The notes under the pieces were generated by a model that saw only the letters and a list, made by a program, of their open reading frames with translations, made no database searches and had not been told where the DNA came from. Made by a program: the position numbers and the translations under genes. A DNA stretch of 64,000 nucleotides from Sphingobacterium daejeonense (lineage in GTDB: Bacteria; Bacteroidota; Bacteroidia; Sphingobacteriales; Sphingobacteriaceae). This document shows, piece by piece, positions 36,507 through 45,619 of the stretch (the first letter of the stretch is position 1; each line of letters begins with the position of its first letter). The stretch covers positions 3,968,001-4,032,000 of the forward strand of contig NZ_LR590470.1 in NCBI RefSeq assembly GCF_901472535.1, given 5' to 3'.

Positions 36507-37049
36507 ATGGATTCCAAAAACAATAAGGTCATAAAAATAGCTGTTGTAGGTCCAGAATCTACTGGAAAATCCACGATGGCATCCTACTTAGCGGAAAAAC
36601 TAGATACAGTTTGTGTCCCTGAATATGCGCGATTCTATTGCCAGAACCTGAACAAACAATATACTTTGCAGGATGAAGTAAATATGTTTTATGGTCAGCT
36701 AGCATTAGAAGAGGCATTAACTTCATCAGCATCCAATAATTTATTGATTTGCGACACCACTATCTTAACTGTTAAGATTTGGTCTGATCATCTTTTTGGA
36801 CATACACCTGTGGAGGTAACGGATGAAATTAGTCTAAGAAAATATGATTTATATCTGCTGATGGATATTGATTTACCTTGGGAAGATGATCCGTTGCGAG
36901 ATTTCCCTAACGAAAGAGAGCATTTTATGAAGGTATGGAAAAAAGAATTATCTTCAATTGATGCTAATTACAGCATAGTTTCGGGTTTGGAAAATCAAAG
37001 ATTAGAAAATGGTCTGAAGGCTGTTAAATCTTTTTTAATAAATCAATAG
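36507..37049 (+). CDS. nadR: NadR-type ribosylnicotinamide kinase
   Basis: AAA-type P-loop kinase of 180 residues resembling the C-terminal domain of NadR, which phosphorylates nicotinamide riboside to NMN. The P-loop is VVGPESTGKSTM (residues 13-24); CVPEYARFYC and ICDTTILTVKIWSDHLFG are further family motifs. The NMN adenylyltransferase and DNA-binding domains of the E. coli protein are missing. It follows pnuC as an operon; its last 26 bp overlap the convergent lipoprotein gene. Confidence 0.85.
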   Translation: MDSKNNKVIKIAVVGPESTGKSTMASYLAEKLDTVCVPEYARFYCQNLNKQYTLQDEVNMFYGQLALEEALTSSASNNLLICDTTILTVKIWSDHLFGHTPVEVTDEISLRKYDLYLLMDIDLPWEDDPLRDFPNEREHFMKVWKKELSSIDANYSIVSGLENQRLENGLKAVKSFLINQ

Positions 37050-37491
37050 GCAGTTCAAAATAGGTTTTAACTCCCCAAAACTTAAAGGGATTATTTCTAT
37101 GGGAATTTTCATAGATTTCTTCTGCATTTAACCTTTTACTCCCAGTAGTTGTAGAGATCTCCCAAAATTCTGGTTTTCTATCATTGCTATTTAAGTTGTA
37201 AAGATAAGTAACGCTTTTAGCAGGAATCTTTACCATCCAATATGCTGTATTGGCTTCAATAAGATTTAGTGTATCAATAGTCTTATCTTCAGCAGAGAAG
37301 TTTTCCTCTTTATATCCTTCCAATGGCAAATTAATTAGTTTTATTTGATTCACTTCCATTACTGTGGAAGGAAAGACTTTCAAGATTACGTCTTCATCCA
37401 GCTTATTAATGAAATATTGAGGATAAAAGAATGAACAAGAAGAAAAAATAAGAGAGATTAATGCAATCAATAAAAACTTGAACCGACTCAT
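37024..37491 (-). CDS. Small lipoprotein, unknown function
   Basis: 155 residues with signal peptide and lipobox (ALISLIFSSCSFFYPQ). The body holds short beta-type segments (MEVNQIKLINLPLEGYKEEN, AYWMVKIPAKSVTYLYNLNS). No family recognised. Its 3' end overlaps that of the NadR-like gene by 26 bp, tail to tail. Another lipoprotein gene lies 110 nt upstream on the same strand. Confidence 0.65.
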   Translation of the reverse strand: MSRFKFLLIALISLIFSSCSFFYPQYFINKLDEDVILKVFPSTVMEVNQIKLINLPLEGYKEENFSAEDKTIDTLNLIEANTAYWMVKIPAKSVTYLYNLNSNDRKPEFWEISTTTGSKRLNAEEIYENSHRNNPFKFWGVKTYFELPIDLLKKI

Positions 37492-37600
37492 AAATTGGTT
37501 TATTGATTAATACCCAAAAATTACCAAAAGTAACCCTAGCAATCAATCAATAAAAACAAATTAAAATTTATCATTGTTCAATATTGAAGTGTTTGGCAAA

Positions 37601-37954
37601 CTACTCGCTAAAGAATTTTATCTTAACAATATTTCCACTAATTTCCAGAATACAGACTGATTTGATTTCATTCTCCTTTCTAACAAATCTCTTGATATGG
37701 TTTTTATCAAAAACTTTAAACCAATTATTTCGTTTGGCCAAGCTATCTACTTTGTTGTTGTAATTTTCAAGGTTATTAATCTTAAAAGTATCCTGAATAA
37801 TGGAACGGTCAATATCATGATAAACATGAAAATCATCACTGTTTTCAAAAAAGTATGCAATATCAGACCTTTTTGAATCTTCATAACTAAAATTTAATTT
37901 TTCATTGCAGGAACTAATAATTAAAAATCCCCATAAAAAATATTTCAACCTCAT
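37601..37954 (-). CDS. Small lipoprotein, unknown function
   Basis: 117 residues. Signal peptide with lipobox GFLIISSCNEKL; the rest is charged and asparagine-rich (YEDSKRSDIAYFFENSDDFH) and ends VKIKFFSE. No family recognised. It sits between a similar-sized lipoprotein gene and the IS element, which inserted about 150 bp upstream of its start. Confidence 0.55.
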   Translation of the reverse strand: MRLKYFLWGFLIISSCNEKLNFSYEDSKRSDIAYFFENSDDFHVYHDIDRSIIQDTFKINNLENYNNKVDSLAKRNNWFKVFDKNHIKRFVRKENEIKSVCILEISGNIVKIKFFSE

Positions 37955-38135
37955 ATTCTTAATCTTATGAAATTTTAGGATAACAATTAAAAGAAGTTAA
38001 AAATTAATCCTTGCTTTTCCATTAGAAATAATTTTCAAATACTTTATATTTTCAATTTAATAGAATTATTGAATTTTCTAATAGATTAGTAATAGAATTT
38101 AAAAGGGGCTGTCTAAAAAGGTCTCTTAAAAAAAT

Positions 38136-38166
38136 AACCCCGTCATTAAAAAATGGCGGGGTTTTT
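38136..38166 (+). terminator. Terminator hairpin at the left end of the IS
   Basis: AACCCCGTCATT and AATGGCGGGGTT form a 12-bp stem (one G-T pair) around AAAA, followed by T5. It lies between the IS end and the transposase start and should block transcription entering from outside. Confidence 0.8.
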
Positions 38167-38217
38167 CTGTTTTTTGTCCTCAAGATTTTGTATCTTAAGG
38201 TGCACCCAAAAAACAAT

Positions 38218-39846
38218 ATGGCAAACATACAATTCAAAGCGCTTCCATCCAATAGTCCGAGTCTTTTTCCTGAGAATATTTTAGACCGTATCCCCTTGAA
38301 CCATCCGGTTCGTTTGGTGAGTCAGGTTGTTGACCAGTTGGATCTGGAACATATCATCCGTCAGTATAAAGGCGGAGGCACGACCAGTTTCCATCCCAGG
38401 ATGCTCATCAAGGTACTGTTCTACGCGTATCTGAGCAATATCTATTCTTGCCGCAAGATCGAGCGCGCCCTGCACGAGAACATCCATTTCATGTGGCTTT
38501 CGGGCAACAGTACGCCGGATTACCGTACGATCAATTATTTCAGGGGAAAGCGTCTTAAGGGACAGATACAGGAGCTGTTTGCCAGTATCGTTCGGATGCT
38601 GCATGATATGGAGTATGTCAGCCTGAAAGTCCAGTATGTAGATGGTACCAAGATCGAATCGGCCGCCGGTCGCTATACCTTCGTTTGGAAGAGATCGATC
38701 GAGAAGAACAAGGTAAAGCTGGAGGCGAACATCGCTTCGGTCCTTTCGGATATCGATGCACAGATCAGCCAGGACCAATCTTCATTAGGGGATCAGCAAG
38801 TCAGCAAGGCCATCGATAGTGCCCAGCTGAAGGAAAAGATCAGAGCGATCAATGCCAAGCTCAAAGGAGTGGATAGATCCACCGATAGGCAGCTGAGGAA
38901 GCTTGAAGACGACTATCTGCCCCGATTGCAGAAATATGAGGAGCAACTGGAAGTACTGGGAGATCGCAACAGTTATAGCAAGACCGATACCGATGCCGTG
39001 TTTATGCGGATGAAAGAGGACCACATGAAAAATGGCCAGCTTAAACCGGCCTACAATACCCAGATCAGCACCGAAGACCAGTTCATCACCCATTATAGCA
39101 TCCATCAAACGGCCGCAGATACCACAACCCTGCCCGAACACCTGGAAGGCTTTGAGTCCCATTACGGAAAACAGAGTGAATCCATCGTCGCAGATGCCGG
39201 ATATGGTAGCGAGCAGAACTACGAGCTGATGGAAGGACAGGGTATAACCGCTTTTGTGAAGTACAATTACTTCCATATGGAACAGAAGCGCAAGCATAAA
39301 CAGGATCCTTTCTCGGTACAGAACCTATATTACAACCAGCAGGATGACTATTATGTATGTCCGGCCGGACAGAAGCTCAGCTTTATCGGTCATGCAACCA
39401 GAGTCAGTGCCAACGGATACACTGCCCGGGTCAGCTGTTACCAGGCTCGGCGATGCGAAGGCTGCCCGATGCGGAGTGGGTGCCATAAAGCTACAGGCGA
39501 TCGGCTCATTGAAGTGAACCACAGGCTCAATAAGCTCAAGGCTAAAGCCCGGGAAAGACTGCTGTCGGAAGAGGGAATGTACCATCGGAGCAAGCGACCC
39601 ATAGAAGTGGAAGCCGTTTTCGGCCAGATGAAAAGCAACAACAGGTTTACCCGGTTCACAATGAAAGGACTGGAGAAGGTCGCTGTGGAATTCGGTTTGA
39701 TGGCCATTGCCCATAACCTCAGAAAATGGGCAAAAAAGTGGAAAGACAAAGCTTTTATCGGTAAACCAGTTGGCAAAAACTCCCTATTTGCGATAAATCA
39801 AGCCATCAACATGCTGAAAAGCACAAAACATCGACTTGCAGCCTAA
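38218..39846 (+). CDS. IS1182 family transposase
   Basis: DDE-type transposase, about 542 residues from the ATG at 38218 (MANIQFKALPSNSPSLFPEN). The N-terminal DUF772-like part contains TSFHPRMLIKVLFYAYLSNI and SCRKIERALHENIHFMWLSG. The catalytic core has VQYVDGTKIES, SIVADAGYGSEQNYELMEGQ, and EAVFGQMKSNNRFTRFTMKG near the end. A coiled insert lies around residues 170-240. An in-frame upstream start (38188) would fall in the end hairpin and is not used. Intact, so probably active. Confidence 0.92.
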   Translation: MANIQFKALPSNSPSLFPENILDRIPLNHPVRLVSQVVDQLDLEHIIRQYKGGGTTSFHPRMLIKVLFYAYLSNIYSCRKIERALHENIHFMWLSGNSTPDYRTINYFRGKRLKGQIQELFASIVRMLHDMEYVSLKVQYVDGTKIESAAGRYTFVWKRSIEKNKVKLEANIASVLSDIDAQISQDQSSLGDQQVSKAIDSAQLKEKIRAINAKLKGVDRSTDRQLRKLEDDYLPRLQKYEEQLEVLGDRNSYSKTDTDAVFMRMKEDHMKNGQLKPAYNTQISTEDQFITHYSIHQTAADTTTLPEHLEGFESHYGKQSESIVADAGYGSEQNYELMEGQGITAFVKYNYFHMEQKRKHKQDPFSVQNLYYNQQDDYYVCPAGQKLSFIGHATRVSANGYTARVSCYQARRCEGCPMRSGCHKATGDRLIEVNHRLNKLKAKARERLLSEEGMYHRSKRPIEVEAVFGQMKSNNRFTRFTMKGLEKVAVEFGLMAIAHNLRKWAKKWKDKAFIGKPVGKNSLFAINQAINMLKSTKHRLAA

Positions 39847-39892
39847 TATTGCTCATGAAATTATAATGGAGCTCCAGAAAGCTATAAAGCAG

Positions 39893-39920
39893 AAGAAGGT
39901 GCCTTTTTAGACACCTTCTT
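39893..39920 (+). terminator. Hairpin at the right end of the IS
   Basis: AAGAAGGTG and CACCTTCTT pair around a 10-nt loop, partly within the right inverted repeat; a T run follows. It probably ends the transposase transcript. Confidence 0.65.
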
Positions 39921-39928
39921 TTGAATAT

Positions 39929-39963
39929 CTAAATACTAAATACTATCTACTAAATACTATTCT
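39929..39963 (+). repeat. Five-heptamer element, CTAAATA class
   Basis: Units CTAAATA, CTAAATA, CTATCTA, CTAAATA, CTATTCT in exact 7-bp register. The tract runs into the ahcY stop codon (39964-39962) and starts 6 nt after the IS end. Confidence 0.75.
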
Positions 39964-41278
39964 AGTATCTATAAGCTTCAGGTTTGTAAGGTCCTTCTAC
40001 GGTGACACCTATATATTCGGCTTGTTCCGGAGTCAATACATCCAATTCTACACCGATATGAGCTAAGTGAAGACGAGCTACTTTCTCATCTAAATGTTTA
40101 GGAAGCGTGTATACTTCTTTTTTGTACTGATCAGTGTTGGTCCAAAGTTCTAATTGTGCTAGCGTTTGGTTGGTGAAAGAGTTTGACATTACAAATGAAG
40201 GGTGACCAGTGGCACATCCTAAGTTAACCAAACGCCCTTCAGCCAATAGAATGATGTCTTTACCGTCGATTGTATATTTATCAACTTGAGGTTTGATTTC
40301 AACTTTTGTATTTCCGTGGTTCTCATTTAACCAAGCTACATCGATTTCATTATCAAAGTGACCGATATTACATACTACAGTTTTATCTTTCATTGCTTTG
40401 AAGTGCTCAGGGCGTATAATATCTTTATTACCTGTTGTTGTAACAACAATATTAGCTTCTTTGATGGCGTCTTCCATTTTCTTCACTTCATAACCTTCCA
40501 TTGCTGCTTGCAGCGCACAGATTGGGTCAATTTCAGTTACGATTACACGCACACCTGCAGAGCGCAAAGATTCAGCTGATCCTTTACCAACATCTCCAAA
40601 TCCAGCTACCACAGCGACTTTTCCAGCTAACATAAGGTCTGTCGCACGGCGAATAGCGTCTACCAATGATTCACGACATCCATATTTGTTGTCGAATTTA
40701 GATTTTGTAACGGAGTCATTGACATTGATTGCAGGCAAGTGAAGAGTTCCGTTTTTCATGCGTTCATACAATCGGTGAACACCTGTTGTTGTTTCTTCAG
40801 AAAGGCCTTTGATTCCTTCAATTAACTCAGGGAATTGGTCGAATACCATATTCGTCAAGTCACCTCCATCATCAAGGATCATATTTAGAGGCTTGCGATC
40901 TTCACCAAAAAACAAAGTTTGTTCTATACACCAGTTGAATTCTTCCTCGTTCATACCTTTCCATGCGTATACAGGGATACCAGCGGCAGCAATAGCAGCA
41001 GCGGCGTGATCTTGCGTAGAGAAGATGTTACATGAAGACCAAGAAACATCAGCACCAAGTTCAACAAGTGTTTCGATTAATACTGCTGTTTGAATAGTCA
41101 TATGTAGACATCCGGCAATGCGAGCACCTTTTAAGGGTTTCGTTGCGCCGAATTCTTTGCGCAATGACATTAGGCCTGGCATTTCAGCTTCTGCTAATTC
41201 TATTTCTTTACGCCCCCAGTCAGCTAAAGTAATATCTTTTACTTTGTAAGGTACGTAGGTAGTTTCTAATGATGACAT
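39962..41278 (-). CDS. ahcY: Adenosylhomocysteinase
   Basis: Hydrolyses S-adenosylhomocysteine to adenosine and homocysteine with bound NAD. The 438-residue product has signature 1 ([16 protein letters not shown]), the catalytic lysine/aspartate region [20 protein letters not shown], and the NAD loop [20 protein letters not shown]; the C-terminus KPEAYRY is typical. It feeds homocysteine to MetE. A full Bacteroidetes promoter lies upstream, divergent from the bacilliredoxin gene. Confidence 0.98.
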   Translation of the reverse strand: MSSLETTYVPYKVKDITLADWGRKEIELAEAEMPGLMSLRKEFGATKPLKGARIAGCLHMTIQTAVLIETLVELGADVSWSSCNIFSTQDHAAAAIAAAGIPVYAWKGMNEEEFNWCIEQTLFFGEDRKPLNMILDDGGDLTNMVFDQFPELIEGIKGLSEETTTGVHRLYERMKNGTLHLPAINVNDSVTKSKFDNKYGCRESLVDAIRRATDLMLAGKVAVVAGFGDVGKGSAESLRSAGVRVIVTEIDPICALQAAMEGYEVKKMEDAIKEANIVVTTTGNKDIIRPEHFKAMKDKTVVCNIGHFDNEIDVAWLNENHGNTKVEIKPQVDKYTIDGKDIILLAEGRLVNLGCATGHPSFVMSNSFTNQTLAQLELWTNTDQYKKEVYTLPKHLDEKVARLHLAHIGVELDVLTPEQAEYIGVTVEGPYKPEAYRY

Positions 41279-41304
41279 AGTTATACTTTTTGTTTATAGA
41301 AGCA

Positions 41305-41336
41305 CAAAATTACTTGATACACAAATCAATTCAAAA
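41305..41336 (-). promoter_or_regulatory. Promoter of ahcY
   Basis: On the minus strand TTTTG (41336-41332), 19 nt and TAATTTTG (41312-41305) match the Bacteroidetes consensus; the -7 box ends 26 nt before the ATG. Confidence 0.7.
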
Positions 41337-41385
41337 CATTGCTGCATTATTCCGCATAAATTGACATTTTCTTGAGGATACTGGC

Positions 41386-41416
41386 TTGACTATGGCATCT
41401 TTTAGCGCTATATTTG
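41386..41416 (+). promoter_or_regulatory. Promoter of the bacilliredoxin gene
   Basis: TTG (41386-41388), 20 nt and TATATTTG (41409-41416) fit the Bacteroidetes consensus, 24 nt before the ATG. Confidence 0.7.
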
Positions 41417-41440
41417 CATAAATCATTAGAAAAAAAGAAT

Positions 41441-41851
41441 ATGTATCCAGAATATTTAGTATCTCCAATGCGTCAAGAATTAGTTGACGCTGGGTTCCAA
41501 GAATTAAAGACTGTTGAGGAAGTTGATACCGCTATCCCTTCTGAAGGAACAGTATTCGTAGTAGTGAATTCTGTATGTGGATGTGCTGCTGCCAACGCTC
41601 GTCCAGCTGCTAAAGCTGCCGTAAAAAACGAAAAACACCCTGACAAATTAGTTACTGTATTTGCCGGAATGGAAAAAGATGCAGTTGACAAAGCTCGTCA
41701 ATATATGTTACCTTACCCTCCATCATCGCCTGCAATGGCTTTGTTCAAAGATGGTAAATTAGTACATATGATAGAAAGACATATGATTGAAGGCCGTCCA
41801 GCTCAAATGATTGCGGACAACCTAGTTGCTGCGTTCGACGAGTACTGCTAA
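41441..41851 (+). CDS. BrxA/BrxB family bacilliredoxin
   Basis: Thioredoxin-like protein of 136 residues from the ATG at 41441 (MYPEYLVSPMRQELVDAGFQ). The active-site motif is C46-G-C48 in VNSVCGCAAANARP, as in the YphP/YqiW group; the cis-proline region SSPAMALFKDGKLVHMIERH is present. In Firmicutes these proteins remove bacillithiol from proteins, and many Bacteroidetes also make that thiol, but no biosynthesis gene is in the window. Own promoter and terminator. Confidence 0.88.
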   Translation: MYPEYLVSPMRQELVDAGFQELKTVEEVDTAIPSEGTVFVVVNSVCGCAAANARPAAKAAVKNEKHPDKLVTVFAGMEKDAVDKARQYMLPYPPSSPAMALFKDGKLVHMIERHMIEGRPAQMIADNLVAAFDEYC

Positions 41852-41881
41852 CAATCGTTGTATTTTGATTTTTGAATACTG

Positions 41882-41920
41882 AAAAAGCTTCTTTTACCAT
41901 AAAAGAAGCTTTTTCTATTT
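41882..41920 (+). terminator. Terminator of the bacilliredoxin gene
   Basis: A perfect 15-bp stem (AAAAAGCTTCTTTTA with its complement) around CCA, followed by T-rich sequence. Confidence 0.9.
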
Positions 41921-41943
41921 TATCAATTCCAGCTTTTTCTTAG

Positions 41944-41951
41944 TACATTTG
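41944..41951 (+). promoter_or_regulatory. -7 element of the amidohydrolase gene
   Basis: TACATTTG matches TAnnTTTG, 23 nt before the ATG; the -33 region has only T-rich sequence. Confidence 0.5.
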
Positions 41952-41974
41952 TGCTGTATCATCAAACAACAACG

Positions 41975-43618
41975 ATGAAAATTACAACAAACCTAATTTT
42001 TCTATTTTTCCTGAGCTTTTTTCTGAGCTGTACAACTAACAAGCAGATAGACTTAATTGTTTATAATGCAAAAGTATACACTGTTGATTCTGTTTTTTCT
42101 ACGGTTGAAGCTATTGCAGTTAACAATGGAGTAATTGTTGAAATTGGAGACTCTCAAGATTTATTGAATAAATACGATGCTAAAGAAAAAGTAGATGTCA
42201 ACGGGAAATTCATCTATCCTGGGTTTTATGATGCACATGCTCATTTCTTTATGTTGGCTGAAGCTATGGACGAGGTAGATCTTGTAGGTTCTCTATCTTA
42301 TAATGAGGTTCTTGAAAGATTAAAAACATATGTTGCCCACAATCCTGACAAAAAATGGATCGTAGGGAATGGTTGGGATCAAAACCTGTGGGAAGACAAA
42401 AATTTCCCTACCAAAGATTCATTGGACAAATATTTCCCAGACCTCCCGATTTATCTAACTCGGATAGATTACCATGCTGCTGTGGTCAATTCTAAAGCTT
42501 TGGAAAAAGCACATTTAGATAGTGCTTATTTTGTTGAAGGCGGTGTGATTTCAGTTAATGCTGAAGGTTTGCCAGATGGAATTTTAATTGACAATGCCAT
42601 GCAGCTGGTTAGAAATCATATTCCAAAAAATCAAAGTTCTGCCTTGCTGAAAATTCTTAGAAGAGCCCAAGATTCATTATTGTCAGTAGGCTTAACGAGT
42701 ATAGTAGATGCGGGATTGACTCCAGATCAAATCGAATCATTAAAAATATTCTATAATGAAGATTCTCTAGCAATCCGGGATTATGCGATGGTTACGGCGA
42801 CAGATGAGAGTATAAGAGATTATTTAAGAGCAGGTACATTTGAGTCTGACCGATTAACGGTCAGGTCATTTAAACTTATGGCAGATGGAGCTTTAGGGTC
42901 AAGAGGTGCTTGTTTATTACACCCATATAATGATGCGCCTACGAATGGTTTCTTATTGCAAGACCCCGAAGAATTTGACAGAATCATCAAGAGATTAGCC
43001 AACAGCAATTTTCAGGTCAACACACATGCTATTGGAGACTCAGCAAATAGAATTATTCTAGATACCTATGGCAAGTATCTCAAAGATGGTAAAAAGCGGA
43101 GATGGCGTATTGAGCATGCGCAAATTATCGCTCCATCAGATTTTGATAAATTCAAACAGTTCCAGATAATCCCCTCAGTTCAGCCTACGCATGCCACATC
43201 AGATATGTATTGGGCAGAAGACAGAATTGGTGCAGATAGGATTAAAGGAGCATATGCTTATAAGAAGCTCTTAGATGAGTATGGATTGCTTGCTTTAGGC
43301 AGTGATTTCCCCGTGGAACATTACAATCCATTATATGGATTTCATGCTGCTGTTGCTCGTGTAGACAAGAATGGTTTTCCTGACGGAGGCTTTCAAATGG
43401 AAAATGCCATTACTCGCGAGCAGGCCCTCCGAGGGATGACTATTTGGGCAGCCTATTCATGTTTCCAAGACAAAAAACGTGGTAGCATAGAAAAAGGAAA
43501 AGATGCAGACTTTGTGATACTTGAAGAGGATATCATGAAAGCCCCTAATGAAGAGCTTAGGGACATCAAAACCTTGAGAACAGTCATTGCTGGAAAAACA
43601 GAATTCCTAAGAAAATAA
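41975..43618 (+). CDS. Amidohydrolase 3 family lipoprotein (YtcJ-like)
   Basis: Metal-dependent hydrolase of 547 residues. It has a lipobox (FFLSFFLSCTTNKQ), the metal-binding FYDAHAHFFML, DGALGSRGACLLHPY, a metal-ligand histidine in VNTHAIGDSANRI and WRIEHAQII, and LGSDFPVEHYNPL near the end. The family acts on amide or carbamate bonds of small molecules; the substrate cannot be told. The start at 41975 follows the -7 element closely. The stop is 1 nt from the convergent membrane-protein gene. Confidence 0.85.
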   Translation: MKITTNLIFLFFLSFFLSCTTNKQIDLIVYNAKVYTVDSVFSTVEAIAVNNGVIVEIGDSQDLLNKYDAKEKVDVNGKFIYPGFYDAHAHFFMLAEAMDEVDLVGSLSYNEVLERLKTYVAHNPDKKWIVGNGWDQNLWEDKNFPTKDSLDKYFPDLPIYLTRIDYHAAVVNSKALEKAHLDSAYFVEGGVISVNAEGLPDGILIDNAMQLVRNHIPKNQSSALLKILRRAQDSLLSVGLTSIVDAGLTPDQIESLKIFYNEDSLAIRDYAMVTATDESIRDYLRAGTFESDRLTVRSFKLMADGALGSRGACLLHPYNDAPTNGFLLQDPEEFDRIIKRLANSNFQVNTHAIGDSANRIILDTYGKYLKDGKKRRWRIEHAQIIAPSDFDKFKQFQIIPSVQPTHATSDMYWAEDRIGADRIKGAYAYKKLLDEYGLLALGSDFPVEHYNPLYGFHAAVARVDKNGFPDGGFQMENAITREQALRGMTIWAAYSCFQDKKRGSIEKGKDADFVILEEDIMKAPNEELRDIKTLRTVIAGKTEFLRK

Positions 43619-43619
43619 A

Positions 43620-44525
43620 TTAACCTATTTCAATATTATCCTTAGAACGCTTTATTAAAAATTGAGATATTCCAGAAATTATAAATAATCCAGGAATTGC
43701 AACTATTGCAAAAAGGAATAAAAAGTATTTAAAGAAATAAGCTGATAATATATCTCTGTCTACTTCTTGACCTTTATAAACAGTTCCGAATCCACTTTTA
43801 AAGTAATTATGAACTTGGGCCATCTGAATAAATGCGTTATAATTCTCATTTCTAGGATAGATTTCCAAATATCGGAATTCACGAATGTTCATTCTTTTAA
43901 AATGGGTCATTGATCCCTTGACAAATTCATCATCCAACTTTTCTTCAAGTTCTTTTTTAGAAAATCCCTTAACATATTCAAACGCCAACCATGCTTTGGC
44001 ATGTGATCGGTAAGCATCTTTATTTGAAAAGATAGGCACTATAAATAAGAGATTGACTTGGTATGAATTAAAATTGAATAAATTTGGCCGAGTCAAAGTT
44101 TTTAATGGGATTACTCGCATCCTATCAACATACCAATCATTCAATTGCAGAAACGCAGGGCTCTCATTCGGTTTTAAGTCATTGATACTTTCTAAGGTAA
44201 GGACCTTACCGAAATTATATTTAATGCTCTGTGTTAATGGCGAGAACATAATAGTTGTAAGAATAGGTACACAGATATACAAGACGACCGTCAACTGGTT
44301 ATTTAACCTTTTACTTTCTCCCTGACCTCTCAACAGGATTTTAAGATATTTATCTTTGAATATTGCCAGCACGGCAATGCTGATTATGATTGGGATAACT
44401 GTGGTTGCCCACTCCGGCCAATTTGCATTCCATGTTCGCACCATCAATGCATAACAAATGCTAATCAAGAATAGTAAGGCTATTAAAAGAATAAATAACG
44501 GTAAGAAAATTCTTTTGAAAAACAT
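43620..44525 (-). CDS. Membrane protein of unknown function
   Basis: 301 residues with about four transmembrane helices: near residues 7-28, 41-57, 80-97 and a final one (FFKYFLFLFAIVAIPGLFII) near 267-286. The roughly 165-residue middle part (NDWYVDRMRVIPLKTLTRPN, LAFEYVKGFSKKELEEKLDD) is probably extracytoplasmic. No family recognised. It ends 1 nt from the convergent amidohydrolase gene. Confidence 0.6.
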   Translation of the reverse strand: MFFKRIFLPLFILLIALLFLISICYALMVRTWNANWPEWATTVIPIIISIAVLAIFKDKYLKILLRGQGESKRLNNQLTVVLYICVPILTTIMFSPLTQSIKYNFGKVLTLESINDLKPNESPAFLQLNDWYVDRMRVIPLKTLTRPNLFNFNSYQVNLLFIVPIFSNKDAYRSHAKAWLAFEYVKGFSKKELEEKLDDEFVKGSMTHFKRMNIREFRYLEIYPRNENYNAFIQMAQVHNYFKSGFGTVYKGQEVDRDILSAYFFKYFLFLFAIVAIPGLFIISGISQFLIKRSKDNIEIG

Positions 44526-44569
44526 GTTTAAGAGATTGATGTCTCTTAAAAATAGGGCTTTTCAAAAAA

Positions 44570-44600
44570 AAATCCTTAGAAATTCTAAGGATTTAATTTT
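44570..44600 (-). terminator. Terminator of lipA
   Basis: AAATCCTTAG and CTAAGGATTT pair around AAATT; minus-strand T run follows. It is 4 nt past the lipA stop. Confidence 0.8.
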
Positions 44601-45480
44601 ATTGCATATCGAATAAGTGCTTTTCAGCGTGGTAAGAAGACCTTACCAATGGGCCTGATTCAACATATTTGAATCCCATTTTCAATCCGATTTCTTTATA
44701 TTTTTCAAATTGCTGAGGAGTTACCCAATCAATTACTGGATGGTGGGCTTTAGTAGGTTGCAGGTATTGACCAATAGTCAATATATCTACCCCTACGTTA
44801 TATAGATCTTGCATTGTTTCGATTACATCTTCTTCTGTTTCTCCCAATCCCAACATAATACCGGATTTTGTTCTCAACCCAGCTTCTGAAATCCGGCGCA
44901 AGCATTCCAATGATCTGTCATATTTCGCTTGGATACGCACTTCACGAGTAAGTCTTCTTACGGTTTCGATGTTGTGAGATACCACTTCAGGGCGTACTGC
45001 TAATACGCGATCCAAGTTTTCCCATTGTCCTTTAAAATCAGGGATCAATGTTTCCAAAGTTGTTTCCGGACTTTCTCTACGGATTGCCAAGATAGTTTCG
45101 GCCCAAATTTGGGAGCCACCATCTTTTTGATCGTCACGGTCAACTGAAGTAATTACGCAATGTTTTACTCCCATTAATTTGACTGAGTTTGCCACACGGT
45201 TAGGTTCATCAAGATCTACAGGCAGAGGTCTACCCGTTGCTACAGCACAAAATGAACATGAACGTGTACAAATATTTCCCAAGATCATAAAGGTTGCAGT
45301 ACCAGCACCCCAACACTCTCCCATATTTGGACAATTTCCACTTTCACAAATTGTATGTAGCTTATGTTCATCAACCAAACCGCGAACATGTCGGTATTCT
45401 TTACCTACTGGAAGCTTTACACGCAACCAATCTGGTTTACGCTGTGTTTGATTTACTGGAATTACAGGAAGTTCAATCAT
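44599..45480 (-). CDS. lipA: Lipoyl synthase
   Basis: Radical-SAM enzyme that inserts two sulfurs into octanoyl groups on E2 and glycine-cleavage proteins. The 293-residue product has both iron-sulfur sites: C45, C50, C56 ([12 protein letters not shown]) and C71, C75, C78 (CTRSCSFC). The C-terminal serine ligand lies in [13 protein letters not shown]. Its substrate is the aceF product encoded in the same window. A -7 element ends 4 nt before the ATG, so the mRNA may be leaderless. Confidence 0.97.
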   Translation of the reverse strand: MIELPVIPVNQTQRKPDWLRVKLPVGKEYRHVRGLVDEHKLHTICESGNCPNMGECWGAGTATFMILGNICTRSCSFCAVATGRPLPVDLDEPNRVANSVKLMGVKHCVITSVDRDDQKDGGSQIWAETILAIRRESPETTLETLIPDFKGQWENLDRVLAVRPEVVSHNIETVRRLTREVRIQAKYDRSLECLRRISEAGLRTKSGIMLGLGETEEDVIETMQDLYNVGVDILTIGQYLQPTKAHHPVIDWVTPQQFEKYKEIGLKMGFKYVESGPLVRSSYHAEKHLFDMQ

Positions 45481-45552
45481 GTGACAAAGTTAAACATATT
45501 TACATTATTAATATTAATTGATTGTTAGGATTATCTCATAAAACTTTGTCAC
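45481..45552. repeat. Inverted repeat around the lipA promoter
   Basis: GTGACAAAGTT (45481-45491) and AACTTTGTCAC (45542-45552) are exact complements, 50 bp apart. The left arm contains the lipA -7 element (minus-strand TAACTTTG, 45492-45485). Confidence 0.75.
45485..45492 (-). promoter_or_regulatory. -7 element of lipA
   Basis: Minus-strand TAACTTTG fits TAnnTTTG and leaves 4 nt before the ATG. No TTG at -33. Confidence 0.5.
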
Positions 45553-45619
45553 AACATTTATTGTTATCTTAGTATTGAATTTTTGGATATTTGCTTAAAT
45601 CAAACCCCAATTCTCCAAT

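Larger units (their letters stand above)
38101..39922 (+). mobile_element. IS1182-type insertion sequence
   Basis: The ends 38101-38121 and 39902-39922 are imperfect inverted repeats (18 of 21 matches, shared core TGTCTAAAAAGG). One transposase gene fills the interior. Each end also forms a hairpin. GAAT flanks both sides (38095-38098 and 39923-39926) and could be a 4-bp target duplication, although the left end is then 2 bp off. The element is visibly more GC-rich than its surroundings and undamaged, pointing to recent arrival. Confidence 0.88.

Noticed and set aside
38281..39776. Long antisense open frames within the transposase gene
   Set aside because: They are shadows of a GC-rich coding region; the plus-strand frame carries all the family motifs.
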